Assembly (NCBI RefSeq): GCF_030247195.1
Contig: NC_080672.1
Location: forward strand, 347,756,413 to 347,820,412
DNA: 64,000 nucleotides
Source: Topomyia yanbarensis
Taxonomy: Eukaryota; Arthropoda; Insecta; Diptera; Culicidae
Direction of reading: 5' to 3'
A program made the position numbers and the translations under genes. Under the pieces are notes generated by a model. The model worked only from the letters and a program-made list of their open reading frames with translations. It was not told the DNA's origin and did no database searches. Every line of letters begins with the position of its first letter. Position 1 is the first letter of the stretch. Of the stretch, positions 11,281 through 22,632 are shown one piece after another.

Positions 11281-12006
11281 ACGCTCGAAAACTCAATATC
11301 ACTTACAACGTGTACGAAACAGAATTTAATGCAACATAAACACATTGGAGAATGGATTAAACAGTACTTGAAGTGCAGAACTAGAGACAGCGCCATATGT
11401 CTAATACTAAAGGAGAAAAAAAGATTCAGCCAACTAGTCCCAGACTCCCCTAAATATTATTAAATGATAAGAATATCCATATTCTAACTGCAACATTCAC
11501 CCAAAGTTTTTAAAACATAAGTTTTTTCAGATAAAATTGCACATAATACTAGTTTCGGTACGATAAGTAATCACTAAAGACTGAAAAAAAATTTCGCTCA
11601 GGGGCCCAACACCGCCTCTAGGCGGGCAAAGTATTTTACCAAAAAACCTAAACTTCCGAATTATTCCACTAAACCAATTCACATCTACAGTGAAATGCTA
11701 GTAACAGGCTACTCAAAAATATTTTTTTAGTTACTGAAATTTCCAAAAACAGTTAAAATTTGTTTAATGAAGATTACCACTAAACACAAAATAGTTTTTT
11801 TCCACTTTTTTCCTCGAATTTTCAACTTTGAGCTTCAAATGCCTTTGACAGAAAGCTACGAATATTAAAATAATGTGTGTGTATGAAGGGTGTGAGCGTT
11901 GGGAAGAAATGCTAGTGCGGATGACAACATACAATCATGTTTTAGTAGTTTTATTTAGATTTTTATAGAGACCGCCTAGAGGCGGTGTTGGGAACTAGAG
12001 GGTTAA

Positions 12007-12257
12007 TATTCGGCAAAATTCTTGTCTACTTTCAGCGAAGAAACTCCGGTATGTTGAGTTTCCCGCCAATCTTAAAAAGTTGTTTAAACATCAGCGACAC
12101 ATTCTTGTAACTTATTTTATTTTTCAATTTTTCTGGATAAATCTGGACAAATTCTCTGAAATCTGGATCAGACACAAATAAAACTGTATGTCTGGGCGAC
12201 GTCGTTTCCGAAAGCATAAATAACAAAGTTACTTTACACTCGTCCGGTTATGCCGCA
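12007..12257. other. Short non-coding stretch
   Basis: The small open frame at 12032-12226 on the minus strand has no recognised domain. No other structure was noticed. Confidence 0.3.
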
Positions 12258-12930
12258 GACTCACGCGGTAAAAAAAACTTTACCCATTTTATGTATTCAA
12301 ATTGCCCATTTCCGTAAGTTATTCGAGCTGTCAAAAAATGGGTATTTTTTTGTTTCAAACAATGAGTACTTTTTATCCATTTCACAACTGCTCGATGAGG
12401 TAATGTCAATGGGTATATTGATCTTAACAATGGGTGAAAAATCCTGCATCAAAACCTGCAAATTAAGGATCGTAGCGGAACCTGCAAATTATCGGCCTGC
12501 ATCGGAGTCCGTGGCAGAAACGGAACATTTCGGCAATGCTCCGAAAACAACGGCCGTTTAGACTACTGAGGATAAAAAATATATCTAGTTGGCGGTTTTA
12601 ATTTGTTAAGGAGTTGTGGAATAGGATCTCTATCTAGATTCCTATACTTTTATAAGGAGACAATAATGTGAAATGAATGTTATTTTATGTTTTTTTTTTA
12701 TATTTAGAAATAATTCTATTGACAGTATCTTTCATTCTGGCGCGATTTTCATGAATGGGTATTTTTACGCATTTTGTTGTAACAATTCTGCGAGAAATAA
12801 TGGGTAAAACATACCCGAGTTGACGTACAAGGTCTGTACTCATTCATGGGTACAAACTCTTTACCCATTTATTGGGTTATTCCACTTTTATTGAAAATGC
12901 GTAGTTTTCGACGTATTAATGGGTACACCC
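12258..12930. repeat. Cluster of ATGGGTA/TACCCAT words
   Basis: At least eight copies of ATGGGTA-type words occur in both orientations in ~650 bp: 12281 (TACCCAT), 12338, 12409, 12431, 12754, 12802, 12847, 12862 (inverse) and 12921. They alternate with poly-T runs. The arrangement resembles a decayed element with subterminal repeats. Clean outer ends could not be placed. Confidence 0.45.
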
Positions 12931-15889
12931 AAAACGCGAACCGTATGAATTACATGCGAATAAGCATGATACTAATGAGAATTTTGCATTGTAACTGGTA
13001 TAATGCATATAAAGCGATATTGGTCTGGGACAAAAATGCATAAATGCGATTACACCACAGAAACTTACACAAACCCACAGTTGGGAATGTATTAGTGAAT
13101 TTAACGATATCGGAGTATTAGTATTAAAATGACTCCGCACTAATACGCATGTAAAGGACATCTCCACTCGGATACATGTGCGCTCTGAAAATACTAATAC
13201 ACGCTCAACGACCTGTTTCCTTTTCGCCTTTCTACTGATCACATGCTGCATATTGGAGAGAACAGTTTATAGCATCATCAAATTGGTGGGGTGTGGGTGA
13301 TGATTATGTGTTGATAATATGTTGAGCTTTCGGCGTTCTCTCAACCATAAATTTACCAGCGATATGCGAGTTCTAGCCACTAGATAAGTTCATAAATGTT
13401 AATAATGATTAATGATTATTTAAGCGCACTATACGCAGGAGAAAGTTACGTATATGGGAACATTGGGCTAACAAGTTAATTCAACATTTGTCTGATGGAA
13501 GCCGTCCGCCATTCATTTCTGGCATTCCTCATATCAACAGTACTTTTAGGTGATATCATATCGCAGTAAAAGTATCTAAGTTTAAAGTACATATCATAAA
13601 CTATAAGGGAATAGATGTCATGGTTTTGCACTTTTGAGCAGCAGAGCCTTATCCCGCTGCGTTAGTATTGTGTCGTTTTGACGTTTAAATTGGGAGGAAA
13701 ACAAATCATTTGCACTGCGAATTGGGAGGAAAACAAACCGCTTGTGGGCTTAAGGGGAGGGCGGTAGTATAAAAATGAGAGATCTTGGTGTGCGTATTTT
13801 AAACGTCAGATATCTCAAGTGGCAGTTACTCATTTCAGTTTTTATTATTTCCCGAGCATGCGAATCCAGCGCGCAATAGCCCTGGTCAACGATCATCGCA
13901 AATCAATTTGAGCACAAATCATTTTCTTCCACTCTTCTCTGAAGCATAGAATGAGAGAGTGATGATTTTACTGCAAAAGCCATGCTATGGGAAAATAACA
14001 ACGCGTATATCACACACTCTCGTAAACTGTTCACGCGTTTAGTGTGGTTGGAATTGCGCGTAACTTACAAACACCACAGAGGTATTCATGTATAGAATAC
14101 ACCACCTTTTTGGCAGTCTCAGCAAGCAAAACCAACCAATACTTTTACATGCGGGCAGTTAATATGGTAGCGTGTATTCTCAAACAATTTATTTCATCAT
14201 GAATCAAGTTGTGTTGGTATAATGCCGTAGCTATGCTTGGTCTACAATGCGAAGAAGGCATGATTCTAATTCGGAATATGCACGAAAGGATGTAATGCCT
14301 TTTTTGCATTGGGAAATTGTTTTGGGTGTACTTTATTTTAAAAGTGCAGATAGATCTAGAAGGGTGGCACTCTTGTGTATTACACTGTCCGGATTTTGTT
14401 CGACAATTCTAGGCGGCAATGGACGATCGAACTAAAAAATACGACACCGATAATATACTCTAAATTGAATTCAAACAGAACAGTTCTTCAATATTCCTAA
14501 ATGAGCGAGTGAATCGATCAAAAGATTTTTTGTGAAAGAATCAGATACGATTCGTTTTTAGAACTGAATCCGTTTGCTCATTTCTAACCTAAGCATTTGG
14601 TGGGAAAAACTAAACCCGTTACGGATATGGATTTTTACATTAATCTTCACGTTCTTTAGAAGATGGCTTTGTTTTAATTAGCCCTCCGGAAGTTGCGTAA
14701 TTAACTCACTGAACTAGCAGCCGCTAGTGGGTAAAGATGAATCCGCTTGATTTTCTGAGCAACGTGCGCTCAGTACACCAGAGCGAATGTCTGAAGGTTG
14801 ATGATAGATTTCAAAGTAGTATCTATTAAACCAAATTCTTGACATGTTTTATCATTTGCATTCATTTTTTTATTAAATTATTTCTTGCTCGGGATCAAAT
14901 TGCCAATCCGAAGTGCAAAGTGTTCCGGAAATGTCGCAGTTGGCACAATATGACCTGATTTATTTGCTCTTAAAAGCTGACAAGAAAGTGTTGCATTGGG
15001 ACTAATTAAATTACTAAGACGCAGTAGTACGAGTTACAAGTATTGGTTCACCATATTCTATTGAAACACGCGTCCCACATTTTGTTCATCTTTTTCTTCG
15101 ATTTCCTGTAATACGACGGTTGTCTACGTCCGCAAAGGCAATCACGATGCTTTGTTTGAACTATCCTTCATAGCAATCCACATTTTCCGTACTCTCGTTT
15201 TTTTTTTTCTCGGAAGGATTTGTTTGCAATGTGTCTACATCACTTTAACTATATTGCATCGTGTTGAAAGCAATTGCAGGAGGGCGTTACTGTCTCATGT
15301 TGTGAAGCCTTATTTGAGTGCCTCCTAGGGTTAATCTGTTTTCACTTTTGTAAGTGAGATATCATTAGATTTATATTACAAGTTTGGATCGATGAGCCGC
15401 AATTAATCTCGCAGCATATTTGATGGGCTGGTTCCGAGAAATCTAGTGACGGTCACCTTAAAGTTAACCCTTAAATGTGCTATGTTGTCTTAAAACAATA
15501 TCGCGAAAAACATCTCAAAATTATCATAGTAATTCGTTAAAGTAGTCAAACCTTTTTCACAAATTTTGAAAATAATTAATTTGCGCCTTTCAGGCACGTT
15601 GCACGTTCAACTCGTTCAATATTGCACTGTTCACAAATGGTGCATAAGCTGTAACTTATTCTAATATTCTTTCAACGGTAATGTGCCTATTATGGCAGTA
15701 GAGCATATTGGGACCCTTTTTCGCACGTCTTAGTTTAGAACTAAACATGTGAGATAATGACAAAGATAAGGTCAAGTTATATTCTTCATTAGTTATGCAC
15801 ATATTTATTCAGAACTATCGGAACAATCTTTCTTGAAATATCTGATAAAATTCACCTCACTTACATATACTAAAAGAATCTCTTCATAA
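12931..15889. other. Intergenic DNA with a possible core promoter near 13770
   Basis: No gene recognised. At 13688-13705 and 13720-13737 the 18-mer AATTGGGAGGAAAACAAA is directly repeated. Shortly after lies GGCGGTAGTATAAAAATGAG, a TATA-like box, with TCAGAT about 30 bases downstream resembling an insect initiator. This could be a promoter or part of a solo LTR, but no transcript product follows. The open frames at 12916-13251 and 14247-14435 have no recognisable domain. Confidence 0.3.
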
Positions 15890-16660
15890 ATTAATGCAAA
15901 ATAAATCACGATTTTGTGAATTGAATAATTTACAAAAATCGCGACCAAGTTGTTCAAATTATGAGTAGTGAATCTCGTTTTCATGAAACTATTTGTATTT
16001 TCAAAAACACGACATGGCGTTATATCCTAATGTTTGGTTGATTTTCTGCTGTTGTTCCATGGACATATTTAGTTTTTATTATGATACTTGTTCAGAATTT
16101 GGTTATACACTGTTTTGTACAAACTATATCAACTAACAGAACCGTCATTTAAAGATATTAGTCACGTTTCTCGAAATTTCCATTCACGTTATCGTGATAT
16201 TTTAATCAGATGAAGAGTGATTTATGTTCATGACCTTAAGAGCTTGATCACGATTTTCATAATTCATATGCACGTTATTTTGATATTATATTCTTTAGTG
16301 CACTTTCGAATTCAGGTAGTGTAATATGGCTTATGTTCATGATATCTGCCGTTTTACGACGATATTCGTTCATAAAAATGTGACTGACTGATTCATTGTA
16401 TCATTTTATCAAATGATTAAAGATGTTCGTGGTCCTAATAGTTTTTTTTATATCTGCTGCTCGCATCTATTACTAGTCGCTAGCAGCTAGATATAACTAT
16501 GTGATAATTAATGAGAAAATCAAAATTTTGTGAAATAGTTCACGAAACAATTGCATAACCATGTGCAAAAGTGCATGAGATTGAAAATGTGGTGTGATAT
16601 ATTCTAAACCAGTTCACGAATACATGAATAATATTTTAGGATTTTGTGAACAATTCCACG
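15890..16660. repeat. Dispersed repeat rich in TTCACGA/TTCATGA words, copy 1
   Basis: About 15960-16240 matches 34560-34790 in the same orientation: TGAATCTCGTTTTCATGAAA, CATGGCG, TGTTCCATGGACAT and AACTATATCAACTAA recur in order with moderate divergence. The segment to 16660 is full of GTGAA, TTCACGA and CATGA words in both orientations, as expected of an element with inverted subterminal repeats. Ends were not resolved. Confidence 0.5.
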
Positions 16661-17908
16661 AGCACGAATGGTCATGGCTCATATAGACATGATCGAAAGT
16701 AAATGTGAAGAATCCTTTTCCTTCTACTAAGTAGGAGTTGGGTGTTCCACCCAAGTCTACAGCATGGTCGTTGATAGAACATCACCATCAGGTTTAACCG
16801 CCGACGCCGAATAACTATCCGAACTTTCATTTTCATTGCTTTCGTTTCTTTTGGTCTTGGATTTGCCGAGGATAACCAACAAAATCGATGCAGTAGAACT
16901 TTGCGGCAATTAACATATAATAACATACGATTACAATCTGTAAACATAATATGATAGTCTATAGCGCGAGTGCAATGAAATTCGACCGCGTTCAAATCAA
17001 ACGTCGCGTTTTACTTATAACCGCATCAGATAATCTAGCGTTCTACCAAAACAAAAGCATGCACAATTATTCAGTTGGTATCATGACAAGTATTAATTAA
17101 TCTACACGCAACCCTTCCGATAGCTGGCTATAGAACTAATAGAACATTCAATGAATCTTTTAAACAATCTCGGTAGCCGACTGCCCAGAGCAAAATGTAC
17201 ACGATAATGCTAATGGCGCACTTACTAACAATCTTCCCATTCCCGTGATACATGTGAAGATGCAGAGGGTTCCTCGGTCTCTAGCAGGGACACGTATCGA
17301 ACTAACATTCCTTCCTCTCCCAGCAGATTTGCATTCGGGCGTAGCCGGCGTCGGTATTGATCAGCATGCAGGGATCAGGAGAGATTGCACAATGTGGATC
17401 AGTATGGTATTCCCATCATGCTATTCCAAAGCACGTTGTGCAATTTCAATCGGTTCTGATCAATAACGAAGTAGCACAAGCCATCTCATATAATTATGCT
17501 TCTTTAGGACTTACTTGGAATAACCAGTAGTGATCATGAAAATAAACAAATCGTGCGCGGAAGTGATTGCTTGGAATCGGCATTCTATTATTTACTTAGA
17601 ATCGGCATTATGTTAAAGTAATGCTACGGAAATAGATCAGTTTCCTTTCCTGTTTTCATACTATTCAATACAGTTTAATATTAATAAAAGCCCCTCTTAC
17701 TACAAAATCATTATACATGTGCAATTCCAACTATTTATAAGAACAGTACTTGACACAAGAAAAAAAAATGGTTCTCACAAATACCTTCTGTATATGATTC
17801 CACATTTATTTAAACGATCGCCGAATAAAATCAGCACCGACATGATAGAAACTACGGAAAAATTCGCCGCATGATTGAAAAGTAATCGTTACCGATTTAT
17901 TAAAATAT
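16661..17908. other. Intergenic DNA with a moderately G/C-rich patch at 17240-17465
   Basis: The open frame at 16672-16995 on the minus strand shows no domain. The patch 17240-17465 is more complex and G/C-richer than its surroundings. It contains GATTGCACAATGTGG and, ~35 bp on, ACGTTGTGCAATTTC, which form a stem of about ten pairs. It may be a retroelement fragment, but I do not recognise it. Confidence 0.3.
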
Positions 17909-18808
17909 AAAAAAGATGGGTGGGTAATGTCTAGGACATAACCGGAGTGTCGTGACTTGTAATTCAAATCGAATGAAACTCAATGAAATATGTGGGAATG
18001 TTTCAAGTTATTCTTTATAATAATTATGGTGGTTCTGAAAAGAACCTTTGTTGTTGGCGTCTGCTTTGGTAGGGGATGCGCTGGATTCTAAGTTCGTTGA
18101 GACATTCATTCATGAAATGAACAAATTTCATATTTTCTTGCTTTGAAATATCAATGTAAAATTCTCTCGAAACGACCATCGGAATCTTTTTCCTAGCGTA
18201 CGGAAATGAACACGCTTAGCGAAAAACTAGGGGCGGGTAATGTCCGGGACATAACCACGATGATCATATTCTTTAAATTTTGCTTATATCTCTTTCAAAT
18301 GGCTAAATTTTACGCATTAAAATCGATTCACCGGGCTCAGCGAAATTTTCCTGGATCCCGTTCGTTAGTATATTCAGCACAACAATTTTATTGCCGAGTT
18401 CTCCGCATTGAATACAGGTCAATAATTTCATATAATGATTTCAACAAGCAGACAATGTACATGTATGACAGGTGGGAGTGTTCTGAAGTGTTTTAGTGGA
18501 GGTAACAACATAAAATCGTGTATTGGACATTTTACAATGATTCTCCTTAACCCTGCAAAACCACGGGGTTGACAGCAGAGGGTTAAGTTGTTTGGAAGAG
18601 ATGACAGTTAATATATGATAACTAAAAATATAAAATTGTTCTATGAATTGTAAAGTTATTGCCGCGTTGACCTGAAAATTTGTCATTTCATTCATATAGG
18701 AACAATCATTGAAATTATGTCAATTTATGCTTTGCAAGATTTGAAATAACTTCGAAGTGCGGTCACGACACCCCTGTTATGTCATATACATTACCAACCC
18801 ATCTTTTT
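17909..18808. mobile_element. 0.9-kb TIR element, GTGTCGTGAC family, copy 1
   Basis: Terminal inverted repeats of about 48 bp: the left starts AAAAAAGATGGGTGGGTAAT and includes GGACATAACCGG and GTGTCGTGAC; the right contains GTCACGACACCCC, TTATGTC and CATTACCAACCCATCTTTTT. An internal third copy of GGGTAATGTCCGGGACATAA lies at 18236-18255. No transposase frame is seen (the open frame at 18206-18496 has no domain), so it is non-autonomous. The second copy is at 56426-57336. Confidence 0.75.
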
Positions 18809-19075
18809 CCATTTTTCATTCGTCCTAATAAGGACGGTTTGTAGATAACTATGTTGATACAAGACGAGAATCTTTTGAAAGAATTCAAACCTTGCCGACG
18901 ATTGTTTTACTGCGTACATACATACGATCTTTCCCCTTTCGCAGCTCACACCGAATGAGCACGTTTCGCATCAAGGCGTTCCTATTTATTGACTTCACAA
19001 TGCAGATGGAAGGCCATCCTTTTGTTCGATAAATGAAAATATTTGCATCATTCGTTTTGGTGTGGCTTTCGCTTA
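18809..19075 (-). pseudogene. Histone-gene-like unit without coding region, piece 1a
   Basis: Reading the minus strand: AATAAATAGGAACGCC (18982-18990 core, a TATA-like box), then about 24 nt later CTCATTCGG, matching the YCATTCR cap-site consensus of core histone genes, then ~120 nt of leader-like sequence. Last come ACAAA and a hairpin with 6-bp stem CGTCCT/AGGACG and 4-nt loop TATT (18821-18836), followed by a purine-rich run. Histone 3' stem-loops have a 6-bp stem, 4-nt loop, G at stem position 2 and U at loop positions 1 and 3; all hold here. No histone CDS lies between. The interpretation is inference. Confidence 0.4.
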
Positions 19076-19130
19076 GTGGCAGAGTTGCCATATTCAATGA
19101 TTTTCTTGGAAGGATTTGCAAAAACCTTCG

Positions 19131-19239
19131 GGTTTGTAGATTAGAAAAACATTTTCTTATGATTCACTGATAAAAGTACAGAATTAACAAGCGCAAACTT
19201 AATACTAGTTAATAAAAGAAACTTTCTAATTAAATTCTT
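19131..19239. other. Spacer between histone-like pieces
   Basis: About 110 bp of A/T-rich sequence, absent from the second copy of the composite repeat. No feature seen. Confidence 0.4.
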
Positions 19240-19397
19240 TTTCCATTTTTCATTCGTCGTAATAAGGACGGTTTGTAGATAACCATGTTGATGCAAGACG
19301 AGAATCTTTTGAAACAATTCAAACCTTGCCGACGATTGTTTTTACTGCTTACATACATATGATCTTTCCCCTTTCGCAGCTCACACCGAATGAGTAC
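19240..19397 (-). pseudogene. Histone-like leader and stem-loop, piece 1b
   Basis: Repeats the leader and hairpin of piece 1a at high identity (CTCATTCGGTGTGAGCTGCG, then CAATCGTCGGCAAGG, then the hairpin at 19255-19270). One stem pair is broken here (ACGACG for AGGACG). It joins directly to the H1-like tail at 19381-19560 through GCAAAGCG, a short sequence common to both joined pieces. Confidence 0.4.
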
Positions 19398-19560
19398 GCT
19401 TTGCAGCCTTCGATGTTTTGGTGGCATTTTTAGTGGCAGTTACTACCGCCTTGTCAGTGACTGCATTTCTTAGCCTTTGGTTTTTTGGCCTTCTCACCGC
19501 CACCACCTCCACCAACGTTTTTCTTCTCTCCGGTGGTAGCCGATTTGATTGGTCGTCCGA
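19381..19560 (-). pseudogene. Histone H1-like lysine/alanine-rich tail fragment
   Basis: On the minus strand one frame reads TTGEKKNVGGGGGEKAKKPK then AKK. After a one-base shift the next frame reads VTDKAVVTATKNATKTSKAA and ends RTHSV-stop at 19381. The Lys/Ala/Thr/Pro composition and KPKAKK motif resemble the C-terminal tail of insect linker histone H1. The frameshift, missing globular domain and fusion to a different histone leader mark it as a relic. A TATAAATAG box lies ~80 bp upstream on this strand (19641-19649). Confidence 0.4.
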
Positions 19561-20325
19561 TGCAGCTTCTCACAACCACGCACGTTTGTTATGCACTGCG
19601 TCTTACACACGTCTGGCTTAGATAAAAGCTGCGACACCCCTATTTATAAGTTTTATCATTAATGTTGATTCTCATTTAAAGTAGTTTTTGAACTATTTAA
19701 ACAAATTTTATATAGCAAACAACGTATCGGTAGCAAGCGTTGAACGTTTTCCTTCCGATTTATGAAACAAGATTGGCAATCCGTTTAGTAGAAGAAAAGT
19801 TATTAAGGTTCAAAATGTACGTAACACTTTCGCTAATATGCACTACTATCGCTTTCTCGCTCGTTCTCGTGGAGTGTATGAGCCTTTCCTTTCCGTCCGG
19901 CTTCTAATGGCATAACCAAAACTAATATGCCGGCTTTCCCCCACCAACTGCTCTCGTCAAGCAACCCAATACGAATAATCGTAGGAACAAACATGTAGGG
20001 GACCTATATATAAACTTTTCATTATTTTATTGTTCGGTTGCTGCACTATATTGACGGCTCTGTGCGGGATGGGCTGAAAATTTTCACTTTTCCGAGTCGT
20101 TTTCGAAAGATTTTTCAAAGCACTATTTTTCCGTTGATAATGAATGTCCTACATATTCCAAAATTTAATACAACATTGGTACAAATATTTTCGACAATAT
20201 GCCGAAGAAATTGATTAAATCCATTCAGTACAGCAAAAGATATAAGCGTTCAAAATCTTACATCATTTTTCTTCCGAAATTTTGAAAAGGGGCCCCTATA
20301 TTGAAAGGTAAGTCGTTAGTCACGA

Positions 20326-22133
20326 CAAAAAATCCTGATATCAGATTCTAGATTAGAACCGACAAACTTCCATTCGGTAAAAACACCTTTTTACTACCCG
20401 TACCATGACCACACACTAGTGCAGTAGTAAAATGGCATTTATAGGCTCACACTAATGATGAGTGAGATAATATCGTTTGACTCCCCGCCGCCGCGTCGCG
20501 TCGGTATTTCAGCATCGTCATTGACGCATTTTGCTTTGTACCATTTCCCCGCTGTTATTAATATTTCGTTTGTATGTATGTGTTGGGAACTAAGCCTTGC
20601 TAGAAAAAAAGATTAACGGGTAGCATCAGGACTGGAACCGACAAGATGCTAAAACACCTACTTTGCACCTTAGGCCATAACGACAGATGATGAGTAATTT
20701 TTCTAATGAGCTATACAAACTTCTCCTCTTTGCAGCAGCGATCAGAAATGGGACAGCATGGAGACGTTGGTATGCGTTATTCAAGTTTTCTCTGCACTTC
20801 ATGAGCCAACAGCGTGTAGCTATGGGTAACGTGGGACGTGGAAAAGTTACTCGGAACACTAACGCATCGTTTTGGAGTTTTTCGCTCACAGTTCGAGAGC
20901 GAAAAAACAGATGCATTTCCGCTCTCAAAGATTCGTTTTGGGTGCGGTAATATGATATTGTGAGTTTGTCATTCGAAGAATTATGTAAAATAATCCTTAT
21001 TATCAACTCACGAAAATTTTATTAATGGTTAGGTGTATCCAGCGCCGAAAATTTTTCAGTACCGCATTAAAATTTCGGTTTTTTAAATTATTCGATTTTT
21101 TTTGTAAATCATGTATCGGTTGAATAGCTGGAACCCTTTAGAAGGCATTCTGATCATGAGCTCCGTCAACCATAATTTCAGAGGCAAATGTCGTCATGCG
21201 GCATCTCTCCCGTACAATTGGGATAGATGCCGCATCAAAATTGAAGGTGAGATGCCGCACTCGATGGCGCAGGATACGTAATTAAAATATATGTTTTCGC
21301 CTCGGAATGCATAGTAGTCCAGAATGCAAATTTAACAAGAATTTTGAAATTTTACTAAAACCAAACAACTTAGCCTCATTAAGTCTTTGGAGACGTTTTC
21401 GTAGTTCGTGAGCCCCTATTATTCATTCCAGCTAGAGCTAAACCTTCAGCGAGGTTGCAGAATTTTTTTTTAAATTGCTGAAGACTTGTAAGGTCTAGCT
21501 GTCATACTTTTCATTTCACAACAAATTTAAAATCGAAGTTTAGGGTGTTTCTTGAAAAAACTGTTTTAGTCAAATAACTTTTGCGGTATTGATTTAAAAC
21601 AGAATTAGTCTTCAGACAACTTTAATATTGTTTTAAGGCGAATAATTTGTTTCACCTTTCACCTAACTATTTTCGTTGAAAAGTTATCAGCACTTTTTCG
21701 CCAAAAATGGGGTACTTTGGAATAACAATATAACTCATTGGGGCAAACAAAAGGTAATTCTTTTCCAACTATAAATAAGGTCATGACTAGAGTCATAATT
21801 GAGTTAAAAATATCGAAAACGGTATTTATTTTAAATTTCATAAAATTGAGTTAAAATAATCTATTTTTGATATATTAAGTGGTTATATCTTTTGAACGAT
21901 AGAAGCTAGAGTTTTGATGTTTTAGAAGAAAATGTTCGTTTTCAAAAGCTTCGAAAAACATCAGAAGGATAGGTTGGAAAAAAAATTAAAACTGAAAAAG
22001 TTATATTGAAAATTTGGTTTTTCCTGAAGTGACCCTATATAATATGTTTAAATTACTTTCACAGTGGACAATATAAAAATTATATTTTAAATTTAATTAT
22101 AAAATATTGCACATTACAATACTTTTCTATTAT
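20326..22133. other. Intergenic DNA with a hairpin and a dispersed low-complexity repeat
   Basis: ATGCGGCATCT (21196-21206) and AGATGCCGCAT (21225-21235) form an 11-bp stem, and a third GAGATGCCGCAC lies at 21249. The stretch 21480-21700 (GTGTTTCTTGAAAAAACTG, TAACTTTTGC, GTTGAAAAGTTAT) recurs as a diverged copy at 22730-22975 and, inverted, at about 24045-24115. The open frames at 20626-21006, 20687-20950 and 21659-21841 have no recognisable domain. Confidence 0.4.
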
Positions 22134-22632
22134 TTTAAGGTTCAAGTTACCTTTTTTGAGCATGTGTTAGTTTTGCACGCTGGGTGGTATGGGTAGGAAA
22201 AATCGTGTTCAGCTTTGCCACCGGATTATCCATTTAAACCTTTTCAAAACTCCAAAAGAAGAATATCAGCCGATTTATCAGATCACAGCGATTCAAATCA
22301 TACAAAATAGCTGCTGGAAAAACTATCGGTTTCGCTAAATGGTGCTTTTGAAAAAGTGGCTGTGATTTTTTGTCACACTACCACACCGTGCTGGGGTACG
22401 CAACACAACATCGCAATGAAAAAACCAGTCACTTTTTCAAAAGCACCATTCAGCTAAGCCGATGGTTTTTCCAGCAGGTATTTCGCATGAATTGAATCGT
22501 AATGATCTAATAAATCGACTGATATTCTTCTTTTAGAGTTTTGAAAAGGTTTAGATGAATAATCTGGTGGCAAAGCTGAGCACAATTTTTCTTACGCACA
22601 CTACCAAGCCTTGAGGTAACTTGAGCCTTAAA
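22134..22632. mobile_element. Foldback (long inverted repeat) element, ~0.5 kb
   Basis: Nearly the whole element is an inverted repeat: arms ~22134-22360 and ~22420-22632 pair with scattered mismatches around a ~60-bp centre. The ends are TTTAAGGTTCAAGTTACC and GGTAACTTGAGCCTTAAA. Matching internal words include GCTTTGCCACCGGATTATCC against AATCTGGTGGCAAAGC, and CAAAAGCACCATT against AATGGTGCTTTTG. No coding capacity. It is typical of a MITE or foldback transposon. Confidence 0.85.

Larger units (their letters stand above)
8999..12006. mobile_element. TTAA-ended TIR element with CCGCCTAGAGGCGG palindromes
   Basis: The left end reads TTAACCCTCTAGTGCCCAA (8999-9017). The right end, TTGGGAACTAGAGGGTTAA (11988-12006), is its inverse with one mismatch in 19. 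Both outer edges are TTAA, the target preferred by piggyBac-like transposases, and termini starting CCCT are usual in that superfamily. Just inside lie three copies of the palindrome CCGCCTAGAGGCGG or its inverse beside TGTTGGG (about 9137, 11608 and 11972). No transposase frame remains. The interior contains a LINE fragment (9566-10761) and a small TIR repeat (11043-11280), so it is a nested, non-autonomous structure. It could also be two flanking MITE copies. Confidence 0.55.
17909..20325. repeat. Composite repeat, copy 1 (TIR element plus histone-derived pieces)
   Basis: Three blocks occur in order: a TIR element (17909-18808), histone-like sequence (18809-19130 and a second version 19240-19655), and a ~530-bp tail (19797-20325). 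All three recur in the same order at 56426-58057 at high identity. Copy 1 has an extra ~650 bp (19140-19796) holding the second histone-like piece. The shared tail begins TTATTAAGGTTCAAAATGTA and ends near GTCACGACAAAAAA. The tail carries no recognised coding sequence. Confidence 0.8.

Noticed and set aside
13765..13840. TATA box and initiator as a promoter
   Set aside because: TATAAAAA and TCAGAT are spaced plausibly, but no transcript unit, LTR partner or coding sequence follows; left as a note only.
17245..17466. Possible gene or retroelement piece
   Set aside because: More complex than its flanks but unmatched to any family I can name; reported only as an unexplained patch.
18885..19427. 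Minus-strand frames sharing VLIRCELRKGKDHMYV-type peptides in three copies
   Set aside because: The shared peptide is the translation of a repeated leader sequence between a cap-site motif and a hairpin. Start context and frame lengths differ between copies, so no protein is claimed.
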